A stretch of DNA of 64,000 nucleotides, taken from Bradyrhizobium tropiciagri (GTDB lineage Bacteria; Pseudomonadota; Alphaproteobacteria; Rhizobiales; Xanthobacteraceae). Each line of letters starts with the position of its first letter. Within the stretch, counting starts at the first letter, position 1. The notes under the pieces are model-generated. The model saw only the letters and a program-made list of their open reading frames with translations. It did not search any database and had not been told where the DNA came from. This document shows, piece by piece, positions 54,670 through 63,716 of the stretch. Where the stretch lies: positions 310,001-374,000 of the forward strand of contig NZ_JAFCKH010000008.1 in the NCBI RefSeq assembly GCF_018130505.1. The letters run 5' to 3'. Made by a program: the position numbers and the translations under genes.

Positions 54670-55131
54670 ATGGCGAGGGCGAAGAAGCTGTTCACCATCG
54701 GCTACGAGCAGACGCCGTCTAAGGCGGTGCTCGACGAGCTCGAGCAGGCCGGCGTCAAGCTGCTGGTCGACGTCCGCGCGGTCGCCTCATCGCGGCGGCC
54801 GGGATTTTCCAAGAGCGCGCTCGCCGCGGGCCTCGACGAGCGCGGCATCTCCTATGTCCATCTGCGCGGCCTCGGCACCCCGAAGACCGGCCGCGAGGCC
54901 TCGCGCAGCGGCAATTACGAGCTGCTTGAGAAGATCTACACCGCGCACCTGAAGACCGCGCAGGCCAAGGAGGAGATGGACGAACTGTCGGCGCTGGTGA
55001 AGAAATCCGGCCCGGTCTGCATCCTCTGTTACGAGCGCGATCATCGCCACTGCCATCGCCGCTGGATCGCCGAGATCATCGAGGACCGCGAAGGCGTCAA
55101 GATCGAGAACCTGGCGGCGCCGCAGGTATGA
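54670..55131 (+). CDS. DUF488 domain protein
   Basis: A 153-residue protein. FTIGYEQTPSKAVLDELEQAGVKLLVDVRAVASSRRPGFSKSAL is the family N-terminus and CILCYERDHRHCHRRWIAEII the conserved Cys/His-rich C-terminus. Function unknown; some members act in DNA repair or thiol chemistry, but that is not established. GGGGA lies upstream of the ATG. It is cotranscribed with the DUF72 gene. Confidence 0.93.
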   Translation: MARAKKLFTIGYEQTPSKAVLDELEQAGVKLLVDVRAVASSRRPGFSKSALAAGLDERGISYVHLRGLGTPKTGREASRSGNYELLEKIYTAHLKTAQAKEEMDELSALVKKSGPVCILCYERDHRHCHRRWIAEIIEDREGVKIENLAAPQV

Positions 55132-55162
55132 AATCTCGTTCTGATCGAATCGGAACGAGATT
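55132..55162. terminator. Hairpin between convergent DUF488 and TetR genes
   Basis: A 10-bp stem, AATCTCGTTC (55132-55141) with GAACGAGATT (55153-55162), and an 11-nt loop. It immediately follows the DUF488 stop and points to the TetR gene's end on the other strand. Confidence 0.55.
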
Positions 55163-55202
55163 CCAGGCCGTGTCCGATCCGAGCCGCTCCGTCCTTCGTG
55201 AT

Positions 55203-55784
55203 TCAGGATGATGGAGCTCGCGCCAACTGCAGCGCCGCTTCAATGCCGCCATCCAGAATTTGCTGCGCTTCGACAGCGTCGGGTACCGCCCGCGCGAACT
55301 GCAGCGTGCCCACCATGAGTCCGAAGATGGCCCTCGCCCGGCGGTGGTTCGCTGCAGAATCTGCGCCGGGTAACAGCGCCGCCAAAGTCGCAACGTAGCT
55401 CCCCAGCGCCTTCTCGTAGTCTCGCCTGGTGTGCCGGGGCTGGCGCGCGATTTCCGGAAGTAACGCAGCGGAGGGGCACCCCTGCGCGGGGGCTTCGAGG
55501 TGCGCGCGGTCCAGGTACCGCCGGATCGCGCCTTCAAAGTCGAGGCCCTTGAGCTGATCTTCGTCAAGGCAACGCTGCTGGTCACCAAGCGCGCGCGCCA
55601 GCGCCTCGCGTACAAGCTCATCCTTGGACTCGAAGTGCGGAGAGAATGCCCCTTTGGTCAGGCCGGCCTCGCCCATAATCCCGGCAATCCCGGTAGCGGA
55701 GATGCCGTCCCGGCGCATGCATTTCGATGCCACATCGACGATGTGCCGTCGTGTCGCCAACTTATGACCTTTCTCGAAGCGCAT
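55203..55784 (-). CDS. TetR family transcriptional regulator
   Basis: A 193-residue repressor. The helix-turn-helix is RRHIVDVASKCMRRDGISATGIAGIMGEAGLTKGAFSPHFESKDELVREAL, at residues ~12-62. The C-terminal ligand-binding part is helical. It is encoded 45 bp after the amidase gene on the same strand. Two palindromic operators overlap the amidase promoter, so it most likely represses its own operon until an effector binds. Codon use and GC (about 57% in one sampled line of the amidase gene) are lower than in the neighbouring export genes. Confidence 0.93.
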   Translation of the reverse strand: MRFEKGHKLATRRHIVDVASKCMRRDGISATGIAGIMGEAGLTKGAFSPHFESKDELVREALARALGDQQRCLDEDQLKGLDFEGAIRRYLDRAHLEAPAQGCPSAALLPEIARQPRHTRRDYEKALGSYVATLAALLPGADSAANHRRARAIFGLMVGTLQFARAVPDAVEAQQILDGGIEAALQLARAPSS

Positions 55785-55829
55785 CTCATCTCAACTCCAC
55801 TGATATCTCTCAGATACTAGAGCCACGCG

Positions 55830-57296
55830 TCAGATCGCGGTCGGCGCGGCACCCAAGGCGCCTTCGATCTTGCGGGCAAAGACTAAAAGCGTGCGGTCGC
55901 TCCCTAAGGGGGCATCAAGTTCAAGGCCAATCGGCAGTCCAGCACGAGATCGGCCAACGGGAAGACTGACACCCGGCAATCCGACGCTGCTGGCCGAGAC
56001 AGTGTGATTCGCCAAAGCGAGATAGCTGACGTCCTGCCCCGCGATATGGACGGTCGCCCGCTCGTCAATCAAGGGCGCCGTACACGGTGTGGTCGGCTGC
56101 AGAATGACCTGCGCCCCACAAGCGACGAACGCCGTGTCGAGCCGGCGCTGGATTTCAGGCCGAGTCACGTTGAGCGCCGTCTGATGCGCTTCTGCCGAGA
56201 TGGCGCCTGCACCGCCCGGCAGCACGATGTGTTCCCACGCCTGCCGAAGTTGAGGCTTGAGACCCTCGTAAATCGCCTCGAACGTTGTCGGTATGTCGTG
56301 CCGGCGAAGGAATTCCGATATTGCGCCCATCGTCTCATGGGCGAAGATACCCCATGTCGCGGTCTGGACGAGGGCATTGAAATCATCGCCAAGGTTCACC
56401 TCAACGATCTCCGCACCGGCATACTGCAGCCGCCGAACCACCTCACGGAAGCGGCTCTCGACTTCCGAGTCCACCAGATCCAGAAACTGTCGCGGCGCGA
56501 AGGCCAATCGAGCTCCCTTGAGATCATAGTCGCGGTCGGAGAATTCCGCTGCCTGTTCGCCAGTCACGACCTGATCCAGCAGCACGCAATCCTCGACGCT
56601 TCGGGCAAATGCACCTGTCGTGTCGAGTGTGTGGGAGATCGGAGCAACACCCTGGCGCGGCCATCGTCCGGTGGTCGGCTTGAATCCCACGACGCCACAA
56701 AACGATGCGGGTACCCGGATCGATCCAACGGTGTCACCGCCCAACGACGCTGGAACGAGGCCGGCGGCGACAGCTGCGGCCGAGCCGCTCGAGGAGCCGC
56801 CCGACACGCGGTCTCGTGCGTGCGGATTCTTCACCTGGCCGTAACGTGCGTTATGGCCGGTCAAGCCGTAGGACATCTCGACGAGGTTGTTTTTCCCGAA
56901 CACCAGGGCGCCCGCACGCTTTATGGCAGCGACAGCGTCCGCATCTTCGCGCGGCACGAAGTGAGCGAGGCTGTCGAGACCGAGGCTCGTAGGCAGCCCT
57001 TTGGTCAGATAACTGTCTTTCACTCCGAGCGGCACGCCCAGTAGCGTAGCCGCCGACCCCGCGGCACGTGCTTTGTCCGCGTCCCTCGCGGCCTCCAGGA
57101 CGGCCGCCTCGTTGATGGTGATGAAGGCATTAAGCTCTGCAAACGTTCGCGCACGCCGCAGAAGCGCCGCGGTGAATGCCTCCGATGTGATTTCGCCACC
57201 GCGTATAGCCGCTGCAGCGGCCGCGAGCCCCAACGAGGAGCAGTCGATGGGTTCCTCAGGAGCCATGTGGCGCGAACGGGCGTTGATGTCGTTCAT
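55830..57296 (-). CDS. Amidase signature family protein
   Basis: A 488-residue protein from ATG 57296, with GAGG 5 nt upstream. The triad is seen in LGVPLGVKDSYLTKGLPTS (Lys), RVSGGSSSGSAAAVAAGLVPA (cis-Ser) and GGDTVGSIRVPASFCGVVG (nucleophile Ser). It hydrolyses an amide in the cytoplasm. It is not closely similar to the amidase at 16059-17477. Regulation by the co-encoded TetR suggests a specific, induced substrate, possibly a xenobiotic amide. Confidence 0.93.
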   Translation of the reverse strand: MNDINARSRHMAPEEPIDCSSLGLAAAAAAIRGGEITSEAFTAALLRRARTFAELNAFITINEAAVLEAARDADKARAAGSAATLLGVPLGVKDSYLTKGLPTSLGLDSLAHFVPREDADAVAAIKRAGALVFGKNNLVEMSYGLTGHNARYGQVKNPHARDRVSGGSSSGSAAAVAAGLVPASLGGDTVGSIRVPASFCGVVGFKPTTGRWPRQGVAPISHTLDTTGAFARSVEDCVLLDQVVTGEQAAEFSDRDYDLKGARLAFAPRQFLDLVDSEVESRFREVVRRLQYAGAEIVEVNLGDDFNALVQTATWGIFAHETMGAISEFLRRHDIPTTFEAIYEGLKPQLRQAWEHIVLPGGAGAISAEAHQTALNVTRPEIQRRLDTAFVACGAQVILQPTTPCTAPLIDERATVHIAGQDVSYLALANHTVSASSVGLPGVSLPVGRSRAGLPIGLELDAPLGSDRTLLVFARKIEGALGAAPTAI

Positions 57297-57361
57297 GAAG
57301 TCCTCGCAACGAGCGGTTTGCGGCATTCCGCCGCCACCATCCGGCGGCTCAGCTCAATGCC

Positions 57362-57398
57362 ATTACGGTCATAATATAAAATTACGATCGTAATTCAA
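57362..57398 (-). promoter_or_regulatory. Amidase promoter with two TetR-type operators
   Basis: On the minus strand a -35 TTGAAT (57393-57398) and -10 TATTAT (57371-57376) are 16 bp apart. A perfect palindrome, ATTACGATCGTAAT (57381-57394), fills the spacer. A second, less perfect copy, ATTACGGTCATAAT (57362-57375), overlaps the -10 and start. The centres are 19 bp apart. Bases 57399-57637 hold nothing else recognised. Confidence 0.75.
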
Positions 57399-57637
57399 TA
57401 GGCATGAAGGCTTCTCTGCACACAGGAACGTGAGGTGCCGACAGACGCAGATCGGGCTGGCGACCATTGAAAGAGGACGCCTGCTTTGGGGCAAACTCGA
57501 CAAAACTCAAAAGTGAGCATGATGCGCCGGCTTTCGGGCACATCGCGCGGACCAAGCGCTGCCGCCGGATTGCGACGCGCTACGACAGGCTCGCCGCTCT
57601 TCGCGCGAACCCGTCGTCCACTTCGCTTAAAGACGCT

Positions 57638-58555
57638 CTAGCCGCCCTCGCCGGCCACGTTCAGCGTCCCTTCCATCATCTTCACGCAGCTGCCGCCGAC
57701 ATGCACCGACGTGACGGCGCCGGCCTGCTTCTTCACCCGCGTGAGCAAGAGGCTCGGCCGGCCCATGTCGACGCCCTGCCCGATCCGCAAGCGCAACTCG
57801 CCATCGCGTGCCGGATCGAGATCGGCGAGCAGCGCGGCGGCCGCGCCGGTCGCGCTGCCGGTGGCGGGGTCCTCGGAGAGGCCGCTCGCGCCCGGATGGA
57901 ACATGCGCGCCTGCAAATCGAGCGGCTGCTCGCTGGCCGGGACATCGCGGGTGTAGAAATAGATGACATCGCGCCCGATATGCGCCAGCACCTTGGCGAA
58001 GGCGGCGGCATCCGGCCGGGCGCGCCTGAGCGCCTCCCGCGAGGCGATCTCGGCGACCAGGAACGGCAGGCCGACGGACGCGACCTGCGGCTTGTGCCGA
58101 TCGGTCCTGATGTCGTCGGCCGATAGCGACAGGCACGCAGCGACCTCGGCCGCGCCGACCTCGTTCGACCGCTGCAACGGCTGTGGCGCGGTCAGCTCGG
58201 CGCCGATCACCTTGCCGCCCTCGGTCAGGATCTCGACCGGCACGAGGCCCGCCTTCTCCTCGAACCTGAGCCGCTCCGGCGCATTTGCCGCGCGCGTCGC
58301 CAGCACGAAGGCAGTGCCGACATTGGGATGGCCGGCGAACGGAATCTCCGTGCGCATGGTGAAGATGCGAACCTGGGCGTCGTTGGCCTTGTCCTGCGGC
58401 GGCAGCACGAAAGTCGTCTCGGAATAATTGAACTCGGTCGCGATCGCCTGCATCTGCGCCGTCGACAATCCGCCGGCGTCGAGCACCACGGCGAGCGGGT
58501 TGCCGCCGAAAGCACGATTGGTGAACACGTCGACCGTGATATAGCGCCGCTGCAT
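57638..58555 (-). CDS. PhzF family epimerase/isomerase-like protein
   Basis: A 305-residue protein from ATG 58555 (58570 is also possible). It begins MQRRYITVDVFTNRAFGGNPLAVVLDAGGLSTAQMQAIATEFNYSETTFVLPP, the PhzF N-terminus with the catalytic Glu in NYSETTF. The second half has GASGLSEDPATGSATGAAAALLADLDP, the family's C-terminal motif. PhzF itself isomerises a phenazine precursor, but no phenazine genes are here, so its substrate is unknown. It is cytoplasmic. Confidence 0.92.
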   Translation of the reverse strand: MQRRYITVDVFTNRAFGGNPLAVVLDAGGLSTAQMQAIATEFNYSETTFVLPPQDKANDAQVRIFTMRTEIPFAGHPNVGTAFVLATRAANAPERLRFEEKAGLVPVEILTEGGKVIGAELTAPQPLQRSNEVGAAEVAACLSLSADDIRTDRHKPQVASVGLPFLVAEIASREALRRARPDAAAFAKVLAHIGRDVIYFYTRDVPASEQPLDLQARMFHPGASGLSEDPATGSATGAAAALLADLDPARDGELRLRIGQGVDMGRPSLLLTRVKKQAGAVTSVHVGGSCVKMMEGTLNVAGEGG

Positions 58556-58670
58556 CTTCCAGATCCTCATGCCTCTTTCCCGGTCGCCACGCGCGACCGA
58601 TCGCATGCATCCTAGCATGAGTGGAATCACGCCCTTCAGAGCACTCGGTGCAATCGCGCCCGTGCGCAAG

Positions 58671-59987
58671 CTATCCCAATTGCCAGACCGGCACCGGGTG
58701 CTCGTAGCCTCGCACCGGTATCTCGCCGCGCGACACCGCGTCCTTGCAGTCGTCACCGAGCGCCTCGCGGACCGCAGACGAGATCAGGAATTGCGAGCCG
58801 AGCTCCTTGTTGAGCGCCTCGAGCCGCGCGGCGAAATTCACGGTGTCGCCGATCACGGTGTATTCCTTGCGCCGCGGCGAGCCGATGTTGCCTGCGACGA
58901 CCTCGCCGACATGGACGGCGATGCCCATGCGCAGCGGCCAGCCCGACGTCGCGTTGAGGCGCTCGTTGGCGACGAGCATCTCGCGCGCTGCCGCCACCGC
59001 CTGGTGGGGGGCATCCTCGTTCGGCAGCGGCGCGCCGAACAGCGCAAGGAATCCGTCGCCGAGAAACTTGTTCACGATGCCGCCGTGGCGATCGAGGATG
59101 TCGACCAATATGGCGAAAGCGCCGTCGAGCCTATCGACCACCTCCTGCGGCGAGCGCGTGCGCGCGCCCGACGTGAAGCTGCGGAAGTCGACGAACATCA
59201 CCGCGACGCGGCGAACGTCGCTCGACGTGCTCGCCCCCTCCGCCATCAGCCGCTCGACCACCTGCGGCGAGACGTGCTGGCCGAACAGGTTGGTGATGCG
59301 GTCGCGCGCCGTCGCGGCAAGGATGCTCGCGCCGAACTGCCGCCTCAGCTGCATGCCGACGGTCCCCGCGAGGATGCCGGAGACCAGGATCACGACGCTG
59401 CGCGCGGCGTGGTAGAACAGATCGGGCGCAGGATCCGTCGTACCGTCGGGCCGATAATACATCGCCATCCAGAACAACTGCGACGCCGCGACAAAGCCGG
59501 TGAAGGTCGAGAGCCAGAAATCCAGCCGCAGCGTCGATGCGATGATGAAGATGAAATAGACCAGCGGCGCGACCCAGCCGAGCGCTGCCACGGGGCCCAT
59601 GCTGTCGATATGCAGCGCGAGCGCAATGGTCGGCATCGAGGTCTCGATGAGCGCGCCGACGTAGCGCCTGACGATCGGCAGGTCGCGGTTCTGCTTCATG
59701 TGCCGCATGATCGCGCCATGCACCCACAATTCGAAGAGAATGAACGGCACGATGACGGAATAGATGTAGGACGGCTTGAAACTGCCATGCCAGACCCGGA
59801 CCAGCACCTCCGGCATGGTGAAGTAGATCACCGAGGTGGTCGCCCCGAAACAAGCCGCGATCCCGATCAGCACCTTGATGCGGAGCAGCTCGGTGGTCAT
59901 CACCTCCCGCATCAGGGCGTGGTGGAAGTCGGCCGATACGGACGTATCGCGCGATGACGTGTCTTTCTTGCTCAAGAACCCTGCCAT
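58671..59987 (-). CDS. Membrane-bound class III adenylate/guanylate cyclase
   Basis: A 438-residue protein. The N-terminal half has about six hydrophobic segments (from LIGIAACFGATTSVIYF to VILVSGILAGTVGM). The C-terminal cyclase domain (residues ~255-438) has both metal Asp residues, in FVDFRSF and LGDGFLALFG, substrate Lys in VNKFLGDG, and TVIGDTVNFAARLE with the Asp and the Asn/Arg transition-state residues. It should be active and make cAMP or cGMP from a membrane signal. It lies beside the PhzF gene without coupling. Confidence 0.94.
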   Translation of the reverse strand: MAGFLSKKDTSSRDTSVSADFHHALMREVMTTELLRIKVLIGIAACFGATTSVIYFTMPEVLVRVWHGSFKPSYIYSVIVPFILFELWVHGAIMRHMKQNRDLPIVRRYVGALIETSMPTIALALHIDSMGPVAALGWVAPLVYFIFIIASTLRLDFWLSTFTGFVAASQLFWMAMYYRPDGTTDPAPDLFYHAARSVVILVSGILAGTVGMQLRRQFGASILAATARDRITNLFGQHVSPQVVERLMAEGASTSSDVRRVAVMFVDFRSFTSGARTRSPQEVVDRLDGAFAILVDILDRHGGIVNKFLGDGFLALFGAPLPNEDAPHQAVAAAREMLVANERLNATSGWPLRMGIAVHVGEVVAGNIGSPRRKEYTVIGDTVNFAARLEALNKELGSQFLISSAVREALGDDCKDAVSRGEIPVRGYEHPVPVWQLG

Positions 59988-60011
59988 GTCCCCTGCCCCG
60001 TCAATCTCGAG

Positions 60012-60044
60012 ATTCCGGGCTCGGTGCTGCGCACCGCCCGGAAT
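60012..60044. terminator. Hairpin after the export operon
   Basis: Nested arms ATTCCGGG/CCCGGAAT and CGGTGC/GCACCG form a long stem with a 3-nt loop. It lies 29 bp after the ABC permease stop and before the cyclase gene, so it probably ends the operon. Confidence 0.65.
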
Positions 60045-60072
60045 GACGATTGCTGACGGCGCTATCTTAACC

Positions 60073-61236
60073 TCAATCCAGCGTGCGGCGGAAGCGCGTG
60101 ACGGCGATGGTCATGGCGAGCAGCATCAGGGCGGCCAGCGCCAAAGTGTCATATTGCAGGTTCTCCATCGCCGCGCCCTTCAGCATGATGGCCCGGACGA
60201 TGCGGACGAAGTGGGTCAGCGGCAGCCCCTCGCCGAGATATTGCGCCCAGACCGGCATGCCGGCGAACGGAAACATGAAGCCGGAGAGCAGGATGCTGGG
60301 CAGGAAGAACATCATCGACAACTGCATCGCCTGCAGCTGGTTCTGCACGATGGTCGAGAATGTGTAGCCGATCGCCAGGTTGGTGGTGATGAACAGCGTG
60401 GTCAGCAGCGCCAGCAGCGTGAGGCTGCCAATGATCGGCACGCCAAACAGGAACACTCCGATGCCGATGATCAGCGTCGCCTGGACGAAGCCGACGATCA
60501 CATAGGGGATGATCTTGCCGAACATCACCTCGACCGGCTTGATCGGCATCGACAGCAGGCTCTCCATGGTGCCGCGCTCGATCTCGCGCGTCACCGACAG
60601 AGCGGTGAAGATCAGCATGGTCATCGTGAGGATGGTGCCGACCAGGCCGGGCACGATGTTGAGCCGGGATTCCGCCGCCGGATTGTAGCGGGCATGGGCG
60701 CGAATCTCGAACGGCATCTCCGGCGGATCGCCGATGTGGAGATCATGCGCCAGCGCGGTCTGCACCAGCGGCCCGAGTGCGCCGAGCGCCGAGCCCGCCG
60801 CCACCGGATCGGTGGCATCGGCGGCGACCAGCAGCGCCGGCTTGTCGCCGCGCCGCACCGCGCGCTCGAAGCCGCGCGGGATCTCGACACCGAACAGCAC
60901 CTTGCCGGATTGCAGCAGCTCGTCGAATTCGGCGACGGTGTGGACCTCGCGGACGAAGCGGAAATAGGCGGTGTTCTGCATCGCCTTCAGGATCGAGCGG
61001 CCGAGATCGGTGTCCTCCTGGGTCAGCACGGCGGTCGGCAGATTGCGCGGCGTGGTGTTGATGGCGTAGCCGAACAGCGTCAGCTGCATCACCGGCAGCA
61101 TAATAATCATGGCGAAGGAGACGCGGTCGCGGCGAAGCTGGATGAACTCCTTGACCAGCATCGCATAGCTGCGCCGCCAGAAGCCGAAATGCGGCTCCCT
61201 GGTCTCGCGGGTCGGGATCGTGTCGCTCGCGCTCAT
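60073..61236 (-). CDS. ABC-2 type transporter permease (YbhS/YhhJ-like)
   Basis: A 387-residue membrane protein with an N-terminal helix (FAMIIMLPVMQLTLFGYAINTTP), a large periplasmic domain, and five C-terminal helices. VTREIERGTMESLLSMPIKPVEVMFGKIIPY is the family's cytoplasmic loop. It is the only permease in this operon; E. coli Ybh has two (YbhS and YbhR), so it may work as a homodimer. It starts 6 bp after the ATPase gene. Confidence 0.92.
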   Translation of the reverse strand: MSASDTIPTRETREPHFGFWRRSYAMLVKEFIQLRRDRVSFAMIIMLPVMQLTLFGYAINTTPRNLPTAVLTQEDTDLGRSILKAMQNTAYFRFVREVHTVAEFDELLQSGKVLFGVEIPRGFERAVRRGDKPALLVAADATDPVAAGSALGALGPLVQTALAHDLHIGDPPEMPFEIRAHARYNPAAESRLNIVPGLVGTILTMTMLIFTALSVTREIERGTMESLLSMPIKPVEVMFGKIIPYVIVGFVQATLIIGIGVFLFGVPIIGSLTLLALLTTLFITTNLAIGYTFSTIVQNQLQAMQLSMMFFLPSILLSGFMFPFAGMPVWAQYLGEGLPLTHFVRIVRAIMLKGAAMENLQYDTLALAALMLLAMTIAVTRFRRTLD

Positions 61237-61242
61237 TGCGAA

Positions 61243-62205
61243 TTATCCTCGCTGGAAATTATCCGTGGAGCGCCCCATCAGGTCGATGAAAACGTCTTCG
61301 AGCGACGGCTCGCTCGGCTGCCAGTGCCATTTCGTGTTGCTGCGGTATGGCGTGATGGCGGCCTCCAGCGCCGCCTTGTCGCGGCCGGAGACGTGCAGGC
61401 TGGTGCCAAACGGCGCCACCATGTCGACGCCGGGCTTCCCCGACAGCTCAGTCATCAGCCCGTTGAAGTCATCGCCGGTCACCGTGTAGGTCGACAGATT
61501 GGAGCCCGCGATCACCTCGTCGACGGTGCCGTGCGCCAGCAGATGGCCGTAGGCGATGTAGGCGATCTCGTGGCAGCGCTCGGCCTCGTCCATGTAGTGG
61601 GTCGAAACCAGCACGGTGAGACCCTCAGCCGCGAGTGCATGGATCTCGTTCCAGAAGTCGCGCCGCGCCTTGGGATCGACGCCGGCGGTCGGCTCGTCCA
61701 GCAGCAGCAGTTGCGGACTGGGCAGCGTGCAGGCGCCGAGCGCGAGCCGCTGCTTCCAGCCGCCGGACAGTTCGCCGGCGAGTTGCTCCTCGCGGCCCTT
61801 CAGCCCGATCCGCGCGATCATGTCGCCCGCGGCGCGCCGTGCATCCGGCAGGCCGTAGAGCCGCGCGACGAATTCGAGGTTCTCGCGCACCGAGAGATCC
61901 TGGTAGAGGCTGAAGCGCTGCGTCATGTAGCCGACCTTGCGCTTGATCTTGTCGGCGTCGCGCCGGATGTCGTAGCCGAGACAGGTGCCCTCACCGCTGT
62001 CCGGCGTCAGCAGGCCGCAGAGGATGCGGATGGTGGTGGTCTTGCCGCTGCCGTTGGGGCCGAGGAAGCCGTAGATCGAGCCGCGCTTGACCTGCATCGA
62101 CAGGTCATGGACCACCTCGCGCCCATTGAACGACTTGCTCAGGCCCCTGGCGTCGATCGCGAGGCCGGATGCGCTTGCTGCCGCGCTGGTCGTGGCGCCG
62201 TTCAT
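61243..62205 (-). CDS. ABC exporter ATPase (YbhF-like, single cassette)
   Basis: A 320-residue cytoplasmic ATPase. Walker A is GPNGSGKTTT (residues ~50-60), the signature is LSGGWKQRLALG and Walker B LLLLDEPTAGVDP with the catalytic Glu. The C-terminal region includes LSTYTVTGDDFNGLM. It drives the permease at 60073-61236. The ATG overlaps the stop of the HlyD gene. E. coli YbhF has two cassettes; only one is here. Confidence 0.94.
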   Translation of the reverse strand: MNGATTSAAASASGLAIDARGLSKSFNGREVVHDLSMQVKRGSIYGFLGPNGSGKTTTIRILCGLLTPDSGEGTCLGYDIRRDADKIKRKVGYMTQRFSLYQDLSVRENLEFVARLYGLPDARRAAGDMIARIGLKGREEQLAGELSGGWKQRLALGACTLPSPQLLLLDEPTAGVDPKARRDFWNEIHALAAEGLTVLVSTHYMDEAERCHEIAYIAYGHLLAHGTVDEVIAGSNLSTYTVTGDDFNGLMTELSGKPGVDMVAPFGTSLHVSGRDKAALEAAITPYRSNTKWHWQPSEPSLEDVFIDLMGRSTDNFQRG

Positions 62206-62987
62206 CTGCGTTCCGCCACCGGCGTCTTGGGATTGAGATAGATGCTGATCGGCTGGCCAACGCGCAAAGCGTCGGGCCGACTCGGCCGCGCCTGGATCAG
62301 ATAGACCAGCTTGTTGCGCTCATCGAGACTATAGATCACCGGCGGGGTGTACTCCGCGGTGGTCGCGATGAAGTAGATCTTAGCGGTGAGATCGGCCGCG
62401 CAGTTGTCGCAGGTCACCTTCACCTCGTCGCCGAGCGCAAGCTTCGGCAATTCCTTCTCCGGCACGAAGAAGCGCAGCTTCATGTTGCCGGGCGGCATGA
62501 TCGAGAGCACCGGCCGCTGCGCCTGCACCATCTCGCCCTCGCGGAAATAGATCTGCTGGATGCTGCCTGCGATCGGCGCAAAGCCCTTGCGGCGGTCGAG
62601 CCGGGTCTGCGAGGTGTTGACGCGTGCCTCGGCGATGCGCAGCGCCGAGACCGCGGAATCCAGATTGGCCTGGGTGCCGGAGCCGGTGCCGCGCAGCGAG
62701 GCCGCGCGGTCATAGGTCTGCTGCGCATTGGCCAGCGACGCATTGTTCTGGTTGAGATCGGCGCGTTGCAGGTCGTCGTCGACGGTGTAGAGCAGATCGC
62801 CGGGCTTGACCTCGTCGCCCTCGCGCACGTTCAGCTTGGTGACGCGGCCGGACTCGTCGGGGCTGACGAAGATCATGTCGGCCTCGACCCAGCCCTGGAA
62901 GCCGGGATCGCGCTTCTCCTGGCAGCCGGCGAGCAGCGCCGCCAGCGCGGCAAATATCAATGCCTTTGTCGTTCGCGACGAGGTCAT
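62202..62987 (-). CDS. HlyD/YbhG-type membrane fusion protein
   Basis: A 261-residue protein. The N-terminus MTSSRTTKALIFAALAALLAGC carries a lipobox, so it may be a lipoprotein anchored to the inner membrane. EADMIFVSPDESGRVTKLNVREGDEVKPGDLLYTVD is the lipoyl-like domain, followed by a short helical hairpin (LNQNNASLANAQQTYDRAASLRG) and a second lipoyl half. It would connect the ABC exporter to an outer-membrane channel such as TolC, encoded elsewhere. It overlaps both neighbours by 4 bases. Confidence 0.93.
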   Translation of the reverse strand: MTSSRTTKALIFAALAALLAGCQEKRDPGFQGWVEADMIFVSPDESGRVTKLNVREGDEVKPGDLLYTVDDDLQRADLNQNNASLANAQQTYDRAASLRGTGSGTQANLDSAVSALRIAEARVNTSQTRLDRRKGFAPIAGSIQQIYFREGEMVQAQRPVLSIMPPGNMKLRFFVPEKELPKLALGDEVKVTCDNCAADLTAKIYFIATTAEYTPPVIYSLDERNKLVYLIQARPSRPDALRVGQPISIYLNPKTPVAERR

Positions 62988-63709
62988 GATGTCCTCCGTT
63001 CGCCGAAAATCAGATCGAGATGAACCCTGAACATCGCGAGCGCATCGAGCGGCGCGTGTCTGGCGAACAGGCTCTGCCAGATCACCGCGACGATCGCCGG
63101 CGCGACGATCAATTGCGGGAATTGCGCCAGCTCGCGCTGCCTGATCTCGCCACGCGTGATCGCGAGTTGGATCAGCGCACGCATCGCGCCCATCCCCCGA
63201 GAGACCACCTCGCGGAAGTAGAAATCGGCGATCGCCGGAAAGCGCGGCCCTTCGGCGACGATCAGGCGGATGATGTCGCCGCGCCGGGTCTCGGCGATCT
63301 CGCGAATGAAGGTCTCGGCGAACCGCTCGACGGCGTCGCGCACCGGCCCCGTCATCGGCGGCGGCGCCGCCATGCGATCGATCAAGGGTACGACCGCGGT
63401 GCGGATCAGCTCCTCGAACATCGACTCCTTGTCCTTGAAGTGCAGGTACAGCGTGCCCTTGGCGACCCCGGCCCGCTTGGCGACGTCGTCGAGCCGCGTC
63501 GCGGCAAAGCCGCGCGCGATGAATTCATCCATCGCGGCCGCGACGATCGCCGCCCGCCGCTCCGCCGACTTCTCGGCGCGGTTCGCCGCGGGCCGCTCCG
63601 TAGCCGGCTTGGCCGAGACCACCTTCGGCGCCTTGGCCGAGGCGGCCCGGGTGGTCGTCCGGCGCCCTGCGGGCGGCGTGCGGGTCGATATGTCGGTGTG
63701 TTTTGCCAT
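62984..63709 (-). CDS. TetR family regulator of the export operon (CecR/YbiH-like)
   Basis: A 241-residue protein from ATG 63709 (63715 is also in frame). The first ~50 residues are a basic, Ala/Lys/Arg-rich extension, unusual for TetR proteins. The helix-turn-helix is RRAAIVAAAMDEFIARGFAATRLDDVAKRAGVAKGTLYLHFKDKESMFEEL, at residues ~52-102. It is the first gene of the operon TetR-HlyD-ATPase-permease and probably represses it by binding the palindrome just upstream of its start. Confidence 0.92.
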   Translation of the reverse strand: MAKHTDISTRTPPAGRRTTTRAASAKAPKVVSAKPATERPAANRAEKSAERRAAIVAAAMDEFIARGFAATRLDDVAKRAGVAKGTLYLHFKDKESMFEELIRTAVVPLIDRMAAPPPMTGPVRDAVERFAETFIREIAETRRGDIIRLIVAEGPRFPAIADFYFREVVSRGMGAMRALIQLAITRGEIRQRELAQFPQLIVAPAIVAVIWQSLFARHAPLDALAMFRVHLDLIFGERRTS

Positions 63710-63716
63710 GACCATA

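Noticed and set aside
53490-54698. 402-codon minus-strand frame
   Set aside because: It is antisense to the DUF72 gene and overlaps the small secreted protein in another frame.
57467-58126. 219-codon plus-strand frame before the PhzF gene end
   Set aside because: Mostly antisense to PhzF, no ribosome site, His/Arg-rich composition without motifs.
59836-62241. 801-codon open frame on the plus strand
   Set aside because: It lies opposite the cyclase, permease and ATPase genes, has low-complexity His/Arg/Asp-rich composition and no domain. It is a product of high third-position GC.
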